Part shown: positions 22,483 to 32,420 of the stretch, one piece after another | Layout: every line of letters starts with the position of its first letter | Position numbering within the stretch: position 1 is the stretch's first letter | Assembly (NCBI GenBank): GCA_012932865.1 | Contig: SAXG01000016.1 | Location: 186,001 to 250,000 of the forward strand | DNA from: Amylostereum areolatum | Taxonomy: Eukaryota; Basidiomycota; Agaricomycetes; Russulales; Stereaceae | Direction of reading: 5' to 3' | Length of the DNA: 64,000 bases | Program-made: the position numbers and the translations under genes | The notes under the pieces: model-generated | Database searches by the model: none | What the model saw: the letters and a program-made list of their open reading frames with translations, nothing else | Told to the model about the DNA's origin: nothing

Positions 22483-24276
22483 ATGGCGACTCCTGTCGAA
22501 AACATCTTCGCTGCGTTCGACGTTCTCAGCGGACGTGTAAGCACCTCCGTTCAAACACAAGTTGGAGACGCGGCACGCCTTGAGCCCGTTCGCACCGACA
22601 TATTGCGGCTTTCGGGTGCCGTTGACCAGGTATGTCAGGGAAGGCCTGTCTGGTGGTCGTGTTACTGATATTTCTCAAGCATGCGGCGTCTTTCGAGAGC
22701 GAAGAGTTGGCCTGGATTCGCGAGAACTTGACGGCCATGCTCGAAGATGTTGACCAAGCGGCGTCGGCATCTGCTGATCCTCCTGACTCCGTGCCGCATG
22801 TCGTTCGCCGTGTCCATACCGGGCGCCCTGGTCGCCCGCGCGTCGAGATCGACCCCAACTTCCTCGAGTTTGGCCTGGACGTCAGTACGGGCACACGCGT
22901 GGCGGCACTTCTCAACGTGAACCCTCGCACCGTTCGTCGTCGGGCTCTGGAAGCCGGACTCGCGCAGCCTGGCGCACCCGTGCGACTGGAGGTGACTGAT
23001 GCTGACGGACACACCACGGTGCACCACACATCGTCCTCCGCACCAGTGTCTACAATGGCCGACGAGCAGCTGGATGCGTTGATTGCGTCTGCTCTGGAGA
23101 CGTTTCCCAACATGGGTCGATCCATGCTGGACGGCCACCTCCGCGCACAAGGGCATCGCGTTCCCCGCGATCGCGTCCAAGCATCATACCTTCGCGTCCA
23201 TGGAGCTCCTGGCGTGTTCTCGGGGCGCCGCATCGAACGTCGCAGCTACAAGGTTGCGGGCCCCAACTCTCTGGCCCATCACGACGGTCAGCATGGTACG
23301 TGCCTCCTTCGCATCAATATAGGTGACCACTTACCCTCTTCGACAGGCCTCATCCGATACAAGATCGTCATACACTGCTTCATCGACGGATATTCGCGCT
23401 ACGTGACAGGAATCCGTGCCAGCAACAATAGCAGGGCGGAGACCGTGCTGCAGCTCTTCATGGAGGTCGTCGAGAACCATGGAGTGCCGAGCCGCGTTCG
23501 GGGAGACCATGGGACGGAGAACGTTGCGGTTGCCTTGTGGATGGAGCAGAATAAGGGTGTCGGGCGCGGGTCGTACATATGGGGTCGGCAAGTTCGCTCT
23601 CAATTGTAATGAATTGCTACGGTCTAAATCAATATGTAGAAGTGTACATAACACTCGGATCGAACGGCTCTGGTACGATGTAACCAAGGACTTCGGCCGC
23701 AAATGGAAGACGTTCTTCCTCGCCCTCGAGCTCCATCACGGGTTAAACCCCTCTCTACCGGCGCATATCTGGCTGTTGCATTTTCTCTTCCTGGACTGCA
23801 TCAATGAGGATGCCACGGAGTGGGCGGAGGTATGGAACGCGCACCGCATGGAGCTTCCTGACGAGTCGCGGAAAAGCCCTCGCGAGCTTTTCCTGTTTGG
23901 AATGGTGCGCGAGGGCGCGCGGGGGGTGCCCGACGCGGGTGAGCCAGTTGAGGACGGCCTTGAGGACGGCCTTGACGAGTACGGCGTGGACTGGGAGGCA
24001 ATGGAGGACAACGCGGTGATGGAACACCTTCTGGAGCATAACCCGCAAGAGGAGATCGCCCCCAACCCTTTTTCACCTAATCCTACGCCAGATCGCCTCT
24101 CCCACGTCCCTTGCGATGCACCTGATTCTCCGCTAACCCCTCAGCAGATCACTTCATTGACTGCCTTCCTTGACGCACGCGCCGACCGCACCTCCAGAAA
24201 CATGCACGCCCGTCGGACGGTTTGGGATGAGGCTTTGTGGTTCTGCGAGCAGTTGTTTTCAGGGGATAATGAGTAG
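22483..24276 (+). CDS. DDE integrase core-domain protein of a DNA transposon
   Basis: Exons 22483-22629, 22680-23295, 23347-23587, 23640-24276 (546 aa, in frame). After an N-terminal helical part and HTGRPGRPRVEID there is a helix-turn-helix-like segment (VAALLNVNPRTVRRRALEAG). The catalytic core follows: FIDGYSRYVTGIRASN holds the first Asp, RGDHGTEN the second, and SVHNTRIERLWYDVT the Glu. This layout is the retroviral-type integrase core seen in many basidiomycete proteins, often from domesticated or mobile DNA elements. The frame closes only if intron 3 uses a GC donor (GCAAGT at 23588), which joins YIWGR to SVHNTRIERL exactly. All three acidic residues are present, so the protein may be active; element ends were not found. 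Confidence 0.83.
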
Positions 24277-25557
24277 ATTGCATTGTGATATATCAAACTG
24301 TAGTATATTAGGCTGGGTGGATGGACATTGAGCTTGTACGCTAAGGTGCAGAGCCCTGTCCCCAACCTCGCTCCAGAACCGGCCTGCCGCGGGCGCAAAA
24401 TTGACGGCTGGAAGAGACATTTGTTGGGGCTCAGGCATCCGCAGCAAGTGGTTCGTTCTGCTCGTCTTGAGCGCGACGACGATCCGTGGCGTTGGGAGCG
24501 GATTGCTGTGGAGCCGCGTGTATGTGTGCGATCTGCGATCGCGTTCAGTTCCCGCACTTTGCTGGCAAAGAGAAGTATTCTTACATATTTTTCTCTTTTC
24601 CAACTCATTTGACACGCATGTCGACGTCTCCTGCGATGAACATGACCGATGCCATCGCCGTGTTCAATGCACGCATGCACGTCGTCGGCCGCTTGCACCG
24701 CCAGGATGGGAGATGTTGGGAAGCGGGGTATGTTCAATGCAGGGACTCGGGCCGCGTGGTGTCGCGGACAGAAATGTCAGTCTGCGAATCTTGGTAACTT
24801 GATGCGCCTGCGTGGAAGTAAAAGGTACTTACTTGCACTTGTCTAGGTTCAGAGCGCACACAAGGGGCATCGTCATCGGCGGGGACATGCGTGTTGGATG
24901 AGCAGTGGCGCGCGAGAGGCACTTGCCTTTGTAAGGACATGTCTTCCCCGCGCTGAACACGAGCTGAACACGACCGCCATCGATTCGTCGCCCCGAGCCA
25001 CGCATGAGCGTACCCTGGCATGCGCGTAGTGCACGAGAGGGAGATGCCAGGAGGGTAGGAGCGGCGGGGTGCAGGAGTCCAATGTCGTGAGGACATTGGA
25101 CATGTTGACCGGGGGTGTGCAGGTGAGTTAGCGTCTTCCTCGAGAAGGACGGACAGCTGACCTTCTTCCCTTGGTGTTCACGTCTTCCGCCATCGCCGTC
25201 GCCCTCGATACGAATCCCGCAAGGGCGCGTCTCGCGTGGCCGACAGCGTGCGGCGGTCGTGACGTGACGAGGCTGGCGTCGATGCGGGAATCTCGCCCTC
25301 GCCCTCGATCACAATGTAGTATTCACGCGAGCGAGGAAGGGGGCGGTAAGCATATTCCAGGTTGTTAGAAGGTGTCAAGACTTGTCTCGTACTGCCGCCT
25401 CCAATGTCATGCAGATTTCTTCCAAGACTTACTGACGGCTCGGACCCGCTGCACTCGCCGATAAAGTTTTCTCAGAGAAACCCGTTGAAATCGCTCGGTA
25501 CGCAATTTCAGTTGAATGTTCGTTGTAAGCTTTAGGATGTGAATTACATGGTTGATA
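24277..25557. other. intergenic, no gene recognised
   Basis: Several overlapping open frames of 60-130 codons occur on both strands, but none has family resemblance or convincing splice structure. A short frame from 24618 (MSTSPAMNMTDAIAVF) is the best candidate for a small unknown protein and is weak. Confidence 0.4.
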
Positions 25558-27302
25558 TCATAAATCATATGCACCGCCTAACACCTTGATATTTACCCCT
25601 ATGGATTTTGCGATCTTCTCGACTTCTTTTGACAGAGGGAGTGACGACGCAGACAAGGCTGGGTCTGTTGAACCGTCTCTGACATCGGGACCTAACGCAT
25701 GATCGACCAGCCTCTCAAGAGATCTATACGCCTGAGAAACGGACAGGTCTCGTAAGGCCGACTGGTTATGTTTGACATATTGGACCAAGGCTAGCCACTG
25801 CTTGCACTGGCATATGTAGATAGATCAGTTTTTCTCTCGACATAACTAGGAGAAGACTCACACGGGTGCGTTTATTGCCAAAAGAACCTGAGTTATGACC
25901 GGTCGCCCAGTGGATAATATCTTCTGGCCCGATTTGCAAGAGAGATCCAGGCAACTGCAACCTTGCTGAACGGTTGGAATGGCGCAGCCCGAGTTGTGTG
26001 AAGATGCGGTGGACGTGGATGCACTGGACCAGATCCGTCCAGGCGTGGCGGTGCATGACGGCTTGAGCTGCGAGCGGGAGTCGGCGGGCGGGATACTGGG
26101 TGTCGTTCGCGATGCGGATATCCATGAGTAACGATGCAGACGTCGGAGCAACATCCATCAGGTATTCGTGGAGGAAGGCATGCTGCCGAGAGATGCCTAG
26201 AATGACAGGGTCCACATCCGGAGGACTTTGGATGGGGGGTGGGGATGGAGAAACACCGGCAGACCCGTCCGTCGCTGAACTTATCGATGCACTGACAGGG
26301 GGTATGATGGAGGATGAAGCGGCACCGATAACGACGTCGGTGAAGCCTGGAGGACTAAGTCGTGATGGGGTTATGCCCAAGAGGGCAGGAGTTGGTGGTG
26401 GACGTTGGTCTTGCGTTTGACTGTATGGCTGACAGTGAGTGGAAGATTGGCGTTGCGTAATTGGAAACTGAACGAACGGGAACGGGATGTCACGATGCAC
26501 AACCATGGACGAGAGCACAGCTGCCTCCTCCACTATGGGCACTTCGATGATAGTCGGAATTGGCAGCGTTGTAGAGTCTTCTCGCGGGGCTGAAGACTTG
26601 GCAGGAATGAGGACAATTATCAGCAACAAAGAAAGGAAACGTACCCATCGTGCATATAGTGCCGCACCCCATGCTGGCATCACAAAGGGTTGTGATAATA
26701 CATCTGCGACCTGCTCGGAGCGTGTAGAATCCTCAGAGGCGTCATTCTCGGGCGTTGGAAGCGCATGCGGGTGGGGCTCGGGGCTACGAGTGGTGGGAAG
26801 GAAGAGCGGGGGATGCAGAGCTTCAGTCGCTACCGTCGCCATCGCCGCCGCCATCGTTGAGAATGACCCGGGTGCTATCGCTTGAAATAAGGTGTTATGC
26901 ATCATCCGAGGAGTGAAGGGGTGACTTACCCAGAGGGGATAAGGCAGGTATTTCCACGCCGTGGGCATCCAAGTCGTCATGCCCGTCAAGGGACGCAGAG
27001 CCTGAGGACACTACTCCGAACTTTAAAGATGATGTTGGAAGGCACTTTTTAAATCAGCACTTACCACTTGTCAAAGGAGAAGGAGGTGGAGATGGGTTGG
27101 GCACACTCCGAGCAGGGATGGACGAGCCACTTGACGGGCGGCCTCTACCCCGCCGGGCCCTTCCTCCTGCACGCCCGCGCCCACGGTTGGTTGTGTCGTT
27201 ATCGCGAATACGGTTTCGATGGGCAGCACGCTCTGCTCGAGATAAAACTAAGGGTGCAGGCTGTGAGCTACCCCGTGTACTCGTCCGGCCGTGTTCTGGC
27301 AT
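25558..27302 (-). CDS. hypothetical Pro/Ser-rich protein of the inserted island
   Basis: Five exons: 27065-27302, 26930-27001, 26645-26880, 25862-26596, 25558-25806 (509 aa, in frame with canonical splice sites). The N-terminus is Arg/Gly-rich (GRGRAGGRARRGRGRP), which suggests nucleic-acid binding. The middle is long, Pro/Ser/Thr-rich and probably disordered. The C-terminal third looks folded, with RQHAFLHEYLMDVAP, HAWTDLVQCIHVHRIFTQLG, IIHWATGHNSGSFGNKRTR, then KQWLALVQYVKHNQSALRDL. I do not recognise the family. It stands between the integrase and the damaged DNAJC8-like gene and may belong to a mobile element. Confidence 0.6.
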
Positions 27303-27721
27303 CGGGAGGGGAGAACAGAGAACAGAGCCAAGATTTGACTCGCTCCTATCTCATGCACGTGCAAACTCGCGTCGCGTCTGGATCCCGCGCGTATGATATG
27401 AGCGCTCTCACAGTCGATGGACCCCCGACTCTCGCCTTCCACTCATCCCCATATCCACAATGTCGAAGTCCCTGAGTGGATGGGCTGGTTCGCCAATATG
27501 CTGTAAGGTGAGATCAGCATCGACTTCGCGCTCGCTACGATTCCGTCCTCTCGCTCGCCTCTCCGCTCTCCTACTATTCTGACACATTCGCTTACCTGAC
27601 TGGTCCAAACCGATCAAGTGTCACCTTCAAGTGCTGATGGTCCGCATCTGCCTGACGGTATTTCCACCAGGACTTTTGCGTTTGTTCGGCGTTCTGAAGG
27701 ATATCTGCGATAACAGGATTC

Positions 27722-28418
27722 GGTGCGTTCTCGGTGTGCAGTTATCCATCCTGACGAGGCCCCCCATCCGCGTGCTCCAGAGGCTGTTCAATATCCTTAA
27801 GAAGGTGTATTCCTCGCCTCTTCTGCCCCTTATCAGTGCTCATGCCATACGGCGGGTGTGTTGTAGGCGGAGTCGGAGCTCAACCTCCAGGCGAAGCCCG
27901 AGGAGCTCGATGCTGGGATCAACCAAGCCCGCAGTCTCATCCTGCGCAAACTTGGCCTGCCGACTACGATACCCTTGGACCACCCGAAGGTGGCCGAGCT
28001 TAAGCCGCCGTTCAAAGAACACCTGCGGGCGAAGGCGAGGGAGGTGCTCATCGAAGAAGATGCCCAAGGCGCAAGTGCGTGTTTCTTTCGCCTTTCACCA
28101 TTCAACTCGGGGAGTTTGGTTTGAGAGGCTGACGGGGGCGGCGGGGCGTTGCCGAGGAACATGGCAAATGAAGCGGTCGACACGAGGAAGAAGGAGGAGG
28201 AGGTCACCGCGCGGAAACGCAAGGCGGAGGAAGACACCAATTGGGAGGGTACGTTTCTTTTGGTTTCTCGTTCTCGTTCTCGTTCTTTCTTTTTGACGAC
28301 CAACACGGACACATAAATGGCGAGCCGCAAACAGCGCATCGACAGCTGGAGAAGCTTTGCCAATACTTTGTCCAAGAAGAAAAAGACCAGGGTCGCCTCA
28401 GATGAGCGCAAGCCCTAG
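27722..28418 (+). pseudogene. DNAJC8/Spf31-like spliceosomal J-protein, 5'-truncated and frameshifted
   Basis: Reading from an HPD motif at 27747-27755 gives IHPDEAPHPRAPEA, then NILKK after a one-base frame change near 27775. The exon from 27867 gives AESELNLQAKPEELDAGI, LRKLGLPTTIPLDHPKV, KPPFKEHLRAKAREVLIEED. After an intron come NMANEAVDTRKKEEEVTARK, then KQRIDSWRSFANTLSKKKK and the stop at 28416-28418. This order, ending in an R-x-DSWR-F segment and a Lys-rich tail, matches DNAJC8, a spliceosome-associated J-protein. Helices I and II of the J domain are not found upstream, and the intron near 28078 also leaves the frame one base off. It therefore looks like a damaged copy; sequencing indels are the alternative. 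Confidence 0.6.
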
Positions 28419-28632
28419 TTTCATGATATTTCTGGTTCCCCGTTATCGTTTATCATCGCTGTGTCCAGCCGCTTCTGCCTGTACATACATGTCCCTCTGC
28501 AACTGCGTCTAGATTGAAACATTCAATTCGAAATGGTGCGAAAGCAAACAACATGGTACAAAGATAGCAAAATATGGCGCAAGACGCAGAAACATTTACT
28601 AGTTTACTGTTCAATGGTACTGACTATAACTA

Positions 28633-29163
28633 TTAGTCGGAGTCGACCACGATCACGTCGTCGTCGCCGGCCGTGTTCCACCGCCGTTGTGGGAGAGGCG
28701 CGTTCTCCTTTTCAGCCTCGTCGCTGTCGTCGTCAATCTTGATCCCATCATTCGCGTCCACCACCATCCGCGCCTGCGTTTGTGTTTGTGTTTGTGTTTG
28801 TGTTTGCGTTTGCGTCCGAGTCTGAGTCTGCCTCTGCGTGAACCTCCCCGCTTGTGCCGCCCTATTGCCCCCGCTCCCCGACGCACCAGGCGTGCTGATG
28901 CTATTCTGCACTTGACTGGTCGGCGTGCTACCGCTCTCCCGCCGCTCGACCTCGACCATCTCTTGGCAAAGGGATGGGTTCAGATCGTTGTCGTCCCCGA
29001 AGTCGTAGTCCGAGCTCGCCTCGTGTGCGGGAGGGAAACTGTCCGCCATCGGGTCGTCGTCCATGGGGTTGTCCATATGAATGAACGCGGCCGTCGTACG
29101 CGTTGCGGGGAGGGAAAGGAGGGGCTGGGTGCTGGAGGCCGGTTTCGTCGCGTTGGTGGCCAT
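28633..29163 (-). CDS. hypothetical acidic protein with a Gln-Thr repeat
   Basis: A single open frame on the minus strand, read from the first ATG in frame at 29163 (176 aa); the frame stays open further upstream without an ATG, so an upstream exon is possible. It contains acidic stretches (MDDDPMADS, DYDFGDDNDLNPSL), a TQTQTQTQTQ repeat encoded by a GTTTGT-type hexamer near 28776-28815, and an acidic C-terminus ending DDDVIVVDSD. I do not recognise it. The composition suggests a disordered nuclear protein. Its reality as a gene rests on frame length and ordered composition only. Confidence 0.45.
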   Translation of the reverse strand: MATNATKPASSTQPLLSLPATRTTAAFIHMDNPMDDDPMADSFPPAHEASSDYDFGDDNDLNPSLCQEMVEVERRESGSTPTSQVQNSISTPGASGSGGNRAAQAGRFTQRQTQTRTQTQTQTQTQTQTQARMVVDANDGIKIDDDSDEAEKENAPLPQRRWNTAGDDDVIVVDSD

Positions 29164-29470
29164 CGTGGAGAAATAATGAGATGTAGTGGGTTTGGGTGTG
29201 GTTGAAGGAGGTTTGGTTGATATTGACAGTTTCGTCGCGGTAGAGGGAGGTTTCGCCACGGTCGAAGGCGGCTTAGCTGAGGTACGCTGTGCGGGGCAGT
29301 TCTTTCCATCATCAGCATCTCAATCTTTCAATAAAGTCCATCTGCATAGATATAGTGTTACTAGAAAGATGCATGGTATTGGGTGTAGCTAAGTAGTATG
29401 AACATTAAGAAGGGATATACAAATTAAAGGATTGGGTAGGATTGTATGGGAGGAAGTGAAAGTCTCTTTT

Positions 29471-31120
29471 CTACTGGGAATGAACATTGGGGGTGCCCTT
29501 GCTGACCATCTTCTGCAGGTGCTTGCGAACCTGCTTGTGGGTGGTGTAAACCCAGGAGACACGACCAGGGGTGAAGCGGTCCTTGGGAAGCATGTCCAAG
29601 GGGTGCCAGGTGCTAATGTAGTGATAAATGCAGTCCGATCGCAAAAGGACAAAGTCTCCTGGCTTGTATCTGGGAATATATAAGTAAGTGTTATGCACAA
29701 GTATAAAGAAGGAAATACCTGATAACAATACCCAGTTGAGGAATGTATAGCAATCCACCTCCTGGACGCCACCTGCCCGCAGGAGTAATGGCACACCAGT
29801 CATCATCATGGAGATCAACATGCACGTCCACATTCATCTTCCACAGGGTGACAACACCCAGGAAGCAGGAGCTCTTGAGATTTGGAATGACGTTGCCAGC
29901 TGTGTATGATTGCTTATACCTCTGGTATTCCTGAGGAAGAACAGCTTGCATGCACTGCTCCAGGAGACCGGTGTGGGCCTCACAGTCCTTGATGTACTGG
30001 CGAGCAAGCTCCACATTTGTGACCGAGTTATGCACTACCAAGTCAGCAGAAGCATGAGGGGTTTTTCCATTGGCTGCCTCATGGAGAACAATCAGGCCAT
30101 ATATGAGAAGATAGAGCATTGACAAACTGTATCTCCCTGTGTGTACCAGGCTTGGAAATCATGCCGCACACCAATGGCCTCGTTGCACTCCTGGCATGTA
30201 TTGTCATTTGCCAGACACTCTGGATCCAGGCCAGCCTTTGCATCTAGAGAATCTTCAGTGAGAAAATCAAGTAGGTGACTGAGATGGTGAACCCACCACA
30301 TGGACACAAAATATGTGGATTAGAGATGTGATTGTAGGTCATGAAGGGTACCTGAGCTGAGGAATTGTGACGCTGATCGCCACCAAGAGGAGGACACCTA
30401 GGAGGGAAGACTTGAAAGATTTTCTGGGCCTTGTCCTGCATGAAGTCTTGCTCCTCTTTCTGCAACATGGTGAGTGCCAGATCCAAGCAGTGATAAGATG
30501 GCATACCAGAAATCCATCGCGCACATGGTTACCCTGATATGTATGCTGGGAAGCATAAAATAAAAGGGGGATTCCCTCCGCATCCTTCCAGACATGGCTG
30601 TCCTCCTGGATGCAGATGTTTCCACTGGCAACTGAAGTCTCCAGTTCATCACCTCTTTTACGAGCTTGATCATGAGTCAATTGTATGCCGGCGGCAGCTT
30701 GTAGACCTTCCAGATGAATGTCAGAAAGAATAGTGCAGCCTGTAAAGGAAGTGTGTAAGGTATAGTATTAGAGAGCACATAGACAGAACTTGAAACCTAC
30801 TCTCAGGGAGATCCAGGTGTGCTTTCCAACGGAGAGCGCGCTGGCGCCATTTCTGCTTGCGTTTACCGTTGTTACCCTCTAATGTCTTGGGACGTTCCAC
30901 TGCTGAGCCTCCAGGAAGGGGGACAGACATCACCCGTTTCGCAGGATGAGGAAGCTGGCCGCTCCGTGTGCTGTGTATCCGCGCAGAGGAATCCTTACGG
31001 CTCTGCATGCAGTGAGTGGTATTGGAGTCAGTGTTCAACGCACCTGTGCCTTTGGAGCTGTTGGAGGAAAAAATAACCACTCACATCTTCCTTTGATTTC
31101 TTTTTGGCCTTTTTTGCCAT
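29471..31120 (-). CDS. TET/JBP-type 2-oxoglutarate/Fe(II) dioxygenase
   Basis: Seven exons: 31085-31120, 30801-31002, 30507-30739, 30297-30459, 30128-30252, 29719-30077, 29471-29669 (438 aa, in frame). The N-terminus is Lys-rich (MAKKAKKKSKED), a likely nuclear signal. A Cys cluster follows (HILCPC, PECLANDNTCQEC). The C-terminal double-stranded beta-helix has VDVHVDLHDDDW, where the HxD and following residues bind iron, GGGLLYIPQLGIVIR, and YKPGDFVLLRSDCIYHYIS with the distal His and the Arg that holds 2-oxoglutarate. This matches the TET/JBP-like oxygenases abundant in Agaricomycetes, which oxidise 5-methylcytosine and are often linked to DNA transposons. All catalytic residues I can identify are present. 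AT content is higher than in neighbouring genes, consistent with a transferred or element-borne gene. Confidence 0.8.
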
Positions 31121-32089
31121 AGAATCAGAGAGATAAGCCGGAGGGAGACGGAGGCAACAGCGCAAGGGCTGGCGCTGAGCTGGCGGCTGGCAAGACGCGA
31201 CCGACTCGACTCGACTCAACCAGTCACATGACCGTTTGCGGCTCGGTATAGTCGCGAACTCAAGTACTCTGCTCTACAGCTCGACGAGCACTCATCGCTT
31301 GGGGTGAGCACACCGAGGCATAGGACGCGCATGTAAGGGCCCCCATTAGTGAGCCCTATGCCACCCGGAGACTCATTTACACGAGGTAATGAGTCGACGA
31401 TGGGTGGCTTGCCATTCCGCCGAGCAGGTGTCGCTTGCCTCGAACGACGAGGGCGAGTCCGACTCTCGCCGTCATCACTCCACCCTTCCTCTTTTCGCCG
31501 CCAGCCCCCATCCCAGGCCCCGCTCCATCCAACATGATGCCCACCGCTTTAACACTGGCGGCTGCCGCTCGCTCGGGAACGGCGAGGACCAGCTCGGCAA
31601 GCGTCAGGCCATGGTCATCGAAGACGAGCCCGACCTTCAACTCCTTTCCCTCGCCCAGTCCCCCTCAACAACAGCAGAACCCGCGCCATCACTGCCTGCT
31701 CGAGCACATGTACACTGCCATACACGCGGTCCAGTTGGTAAACATGTCACGGTTGTCCCTGCTCGCGCGCTCGCTCCGTCTCTACTTAAATGGTGCGTCC
31801 TTGCATCTCGACCTGTTCATTCCACGCCGTATCCTCACACCCGTTCCTTTCCAGGCGTCTGAACCCATGTCCCGATCATGTTGATCACCCCCCCTCGCGC
31901 CCGTCCGACATCTCCCAGTCGAATGCGGAAGATTGCAGCTCCGGCGGGGGCACGCCCCGACCCGAGGCAGACCCGTGGTGAATCCCCGACATCCCCTCCT
32001 CGAACACCACCACCACCACCACCACCACGAGAAACGGCACGCCCCCAAGGCATCGATCGCGGTTCACGTCGCGGCGGCACTCGCTCGAG
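31121..32089. other. no intact gene; possible remnant sequence
   Basis: Contains the probable promoter of the TET/JBP gene and GC-rich sequence with long open frames in several phases. A (CAC)n tract at about 32003-32030 would encode poly-His or poly-Thr. Nothing here can be assigned. Confidence 0.4.
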
Positions 32090-32420
32090 ACAAAACCGTG
32101 TTTGTTGGCCAACTTCAACGGTGTCGTCTCCCACGACGACGAGGTTCGCTGAGCTTGCTTGTCCCCCACACCCAAATCGTCGCCACTGCCGTCGGCGTGC
32201 CCATCCTGTCAGAGATCGCGCCCTCCCTCGCCAATGGCCTCAAGGAGCGCCGTGCGCAAAACTGCGGGCCAATCAACATCGTCACCTGCGAGAACATGGC
32301 TCACCAAACGGATGCCCTTGCAGGACGTCCGCTCCCGCCTCTCCGACGAAGAACGCGCATTCAGGTTGCCGCACGGCGATCTGGGCGTCCCGTCCAAGCT
32401 CTGCAGTCCAAGATCTGGAT
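32090..32420 (+). pseudogene. mannitol-1-phosphate 5-dehydrogenase-like fragment
   Basis: Plus-strand frames give NFNGVVSHDDEV near 32115, then after a small gap QIVATAVGVPILSEIAPSLA, then INIVTCENMAHQTDAL and a shifted LSDEERAFRLPHG. This matches the middle of NAD-dependent mannitol-1-phosphate dehydrogenase (the TTAVG...APxIAxGL...ENM segment). The Rossmann N-terminus and the catalytic C-terminus are not recognisable, and frames change at least twice, so I call it a relic. The enzyme links mannitol storage to fructose-6-phosphate in fungi. Confidence 0.55.

Noticed and set aside
24618..24797. Small open frame MSTSPAMNMTDAIAVF
   Set aside because: No homologue that I recognise, no splice context and several overlapping alternatives; not enough to call a gene.
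31377..31640. Minus-strand frame with LVFDDHGLTLAELVLAVPE
   Set aside because: Looks protein-like but has no family match; the neighbouring dehydrogenase-like signal is on the other strand.
32003..32030. (CAC)n run as a poly-His metal-binding protein
   Set aside because: It is a simple repeat in a region without an intact frame.
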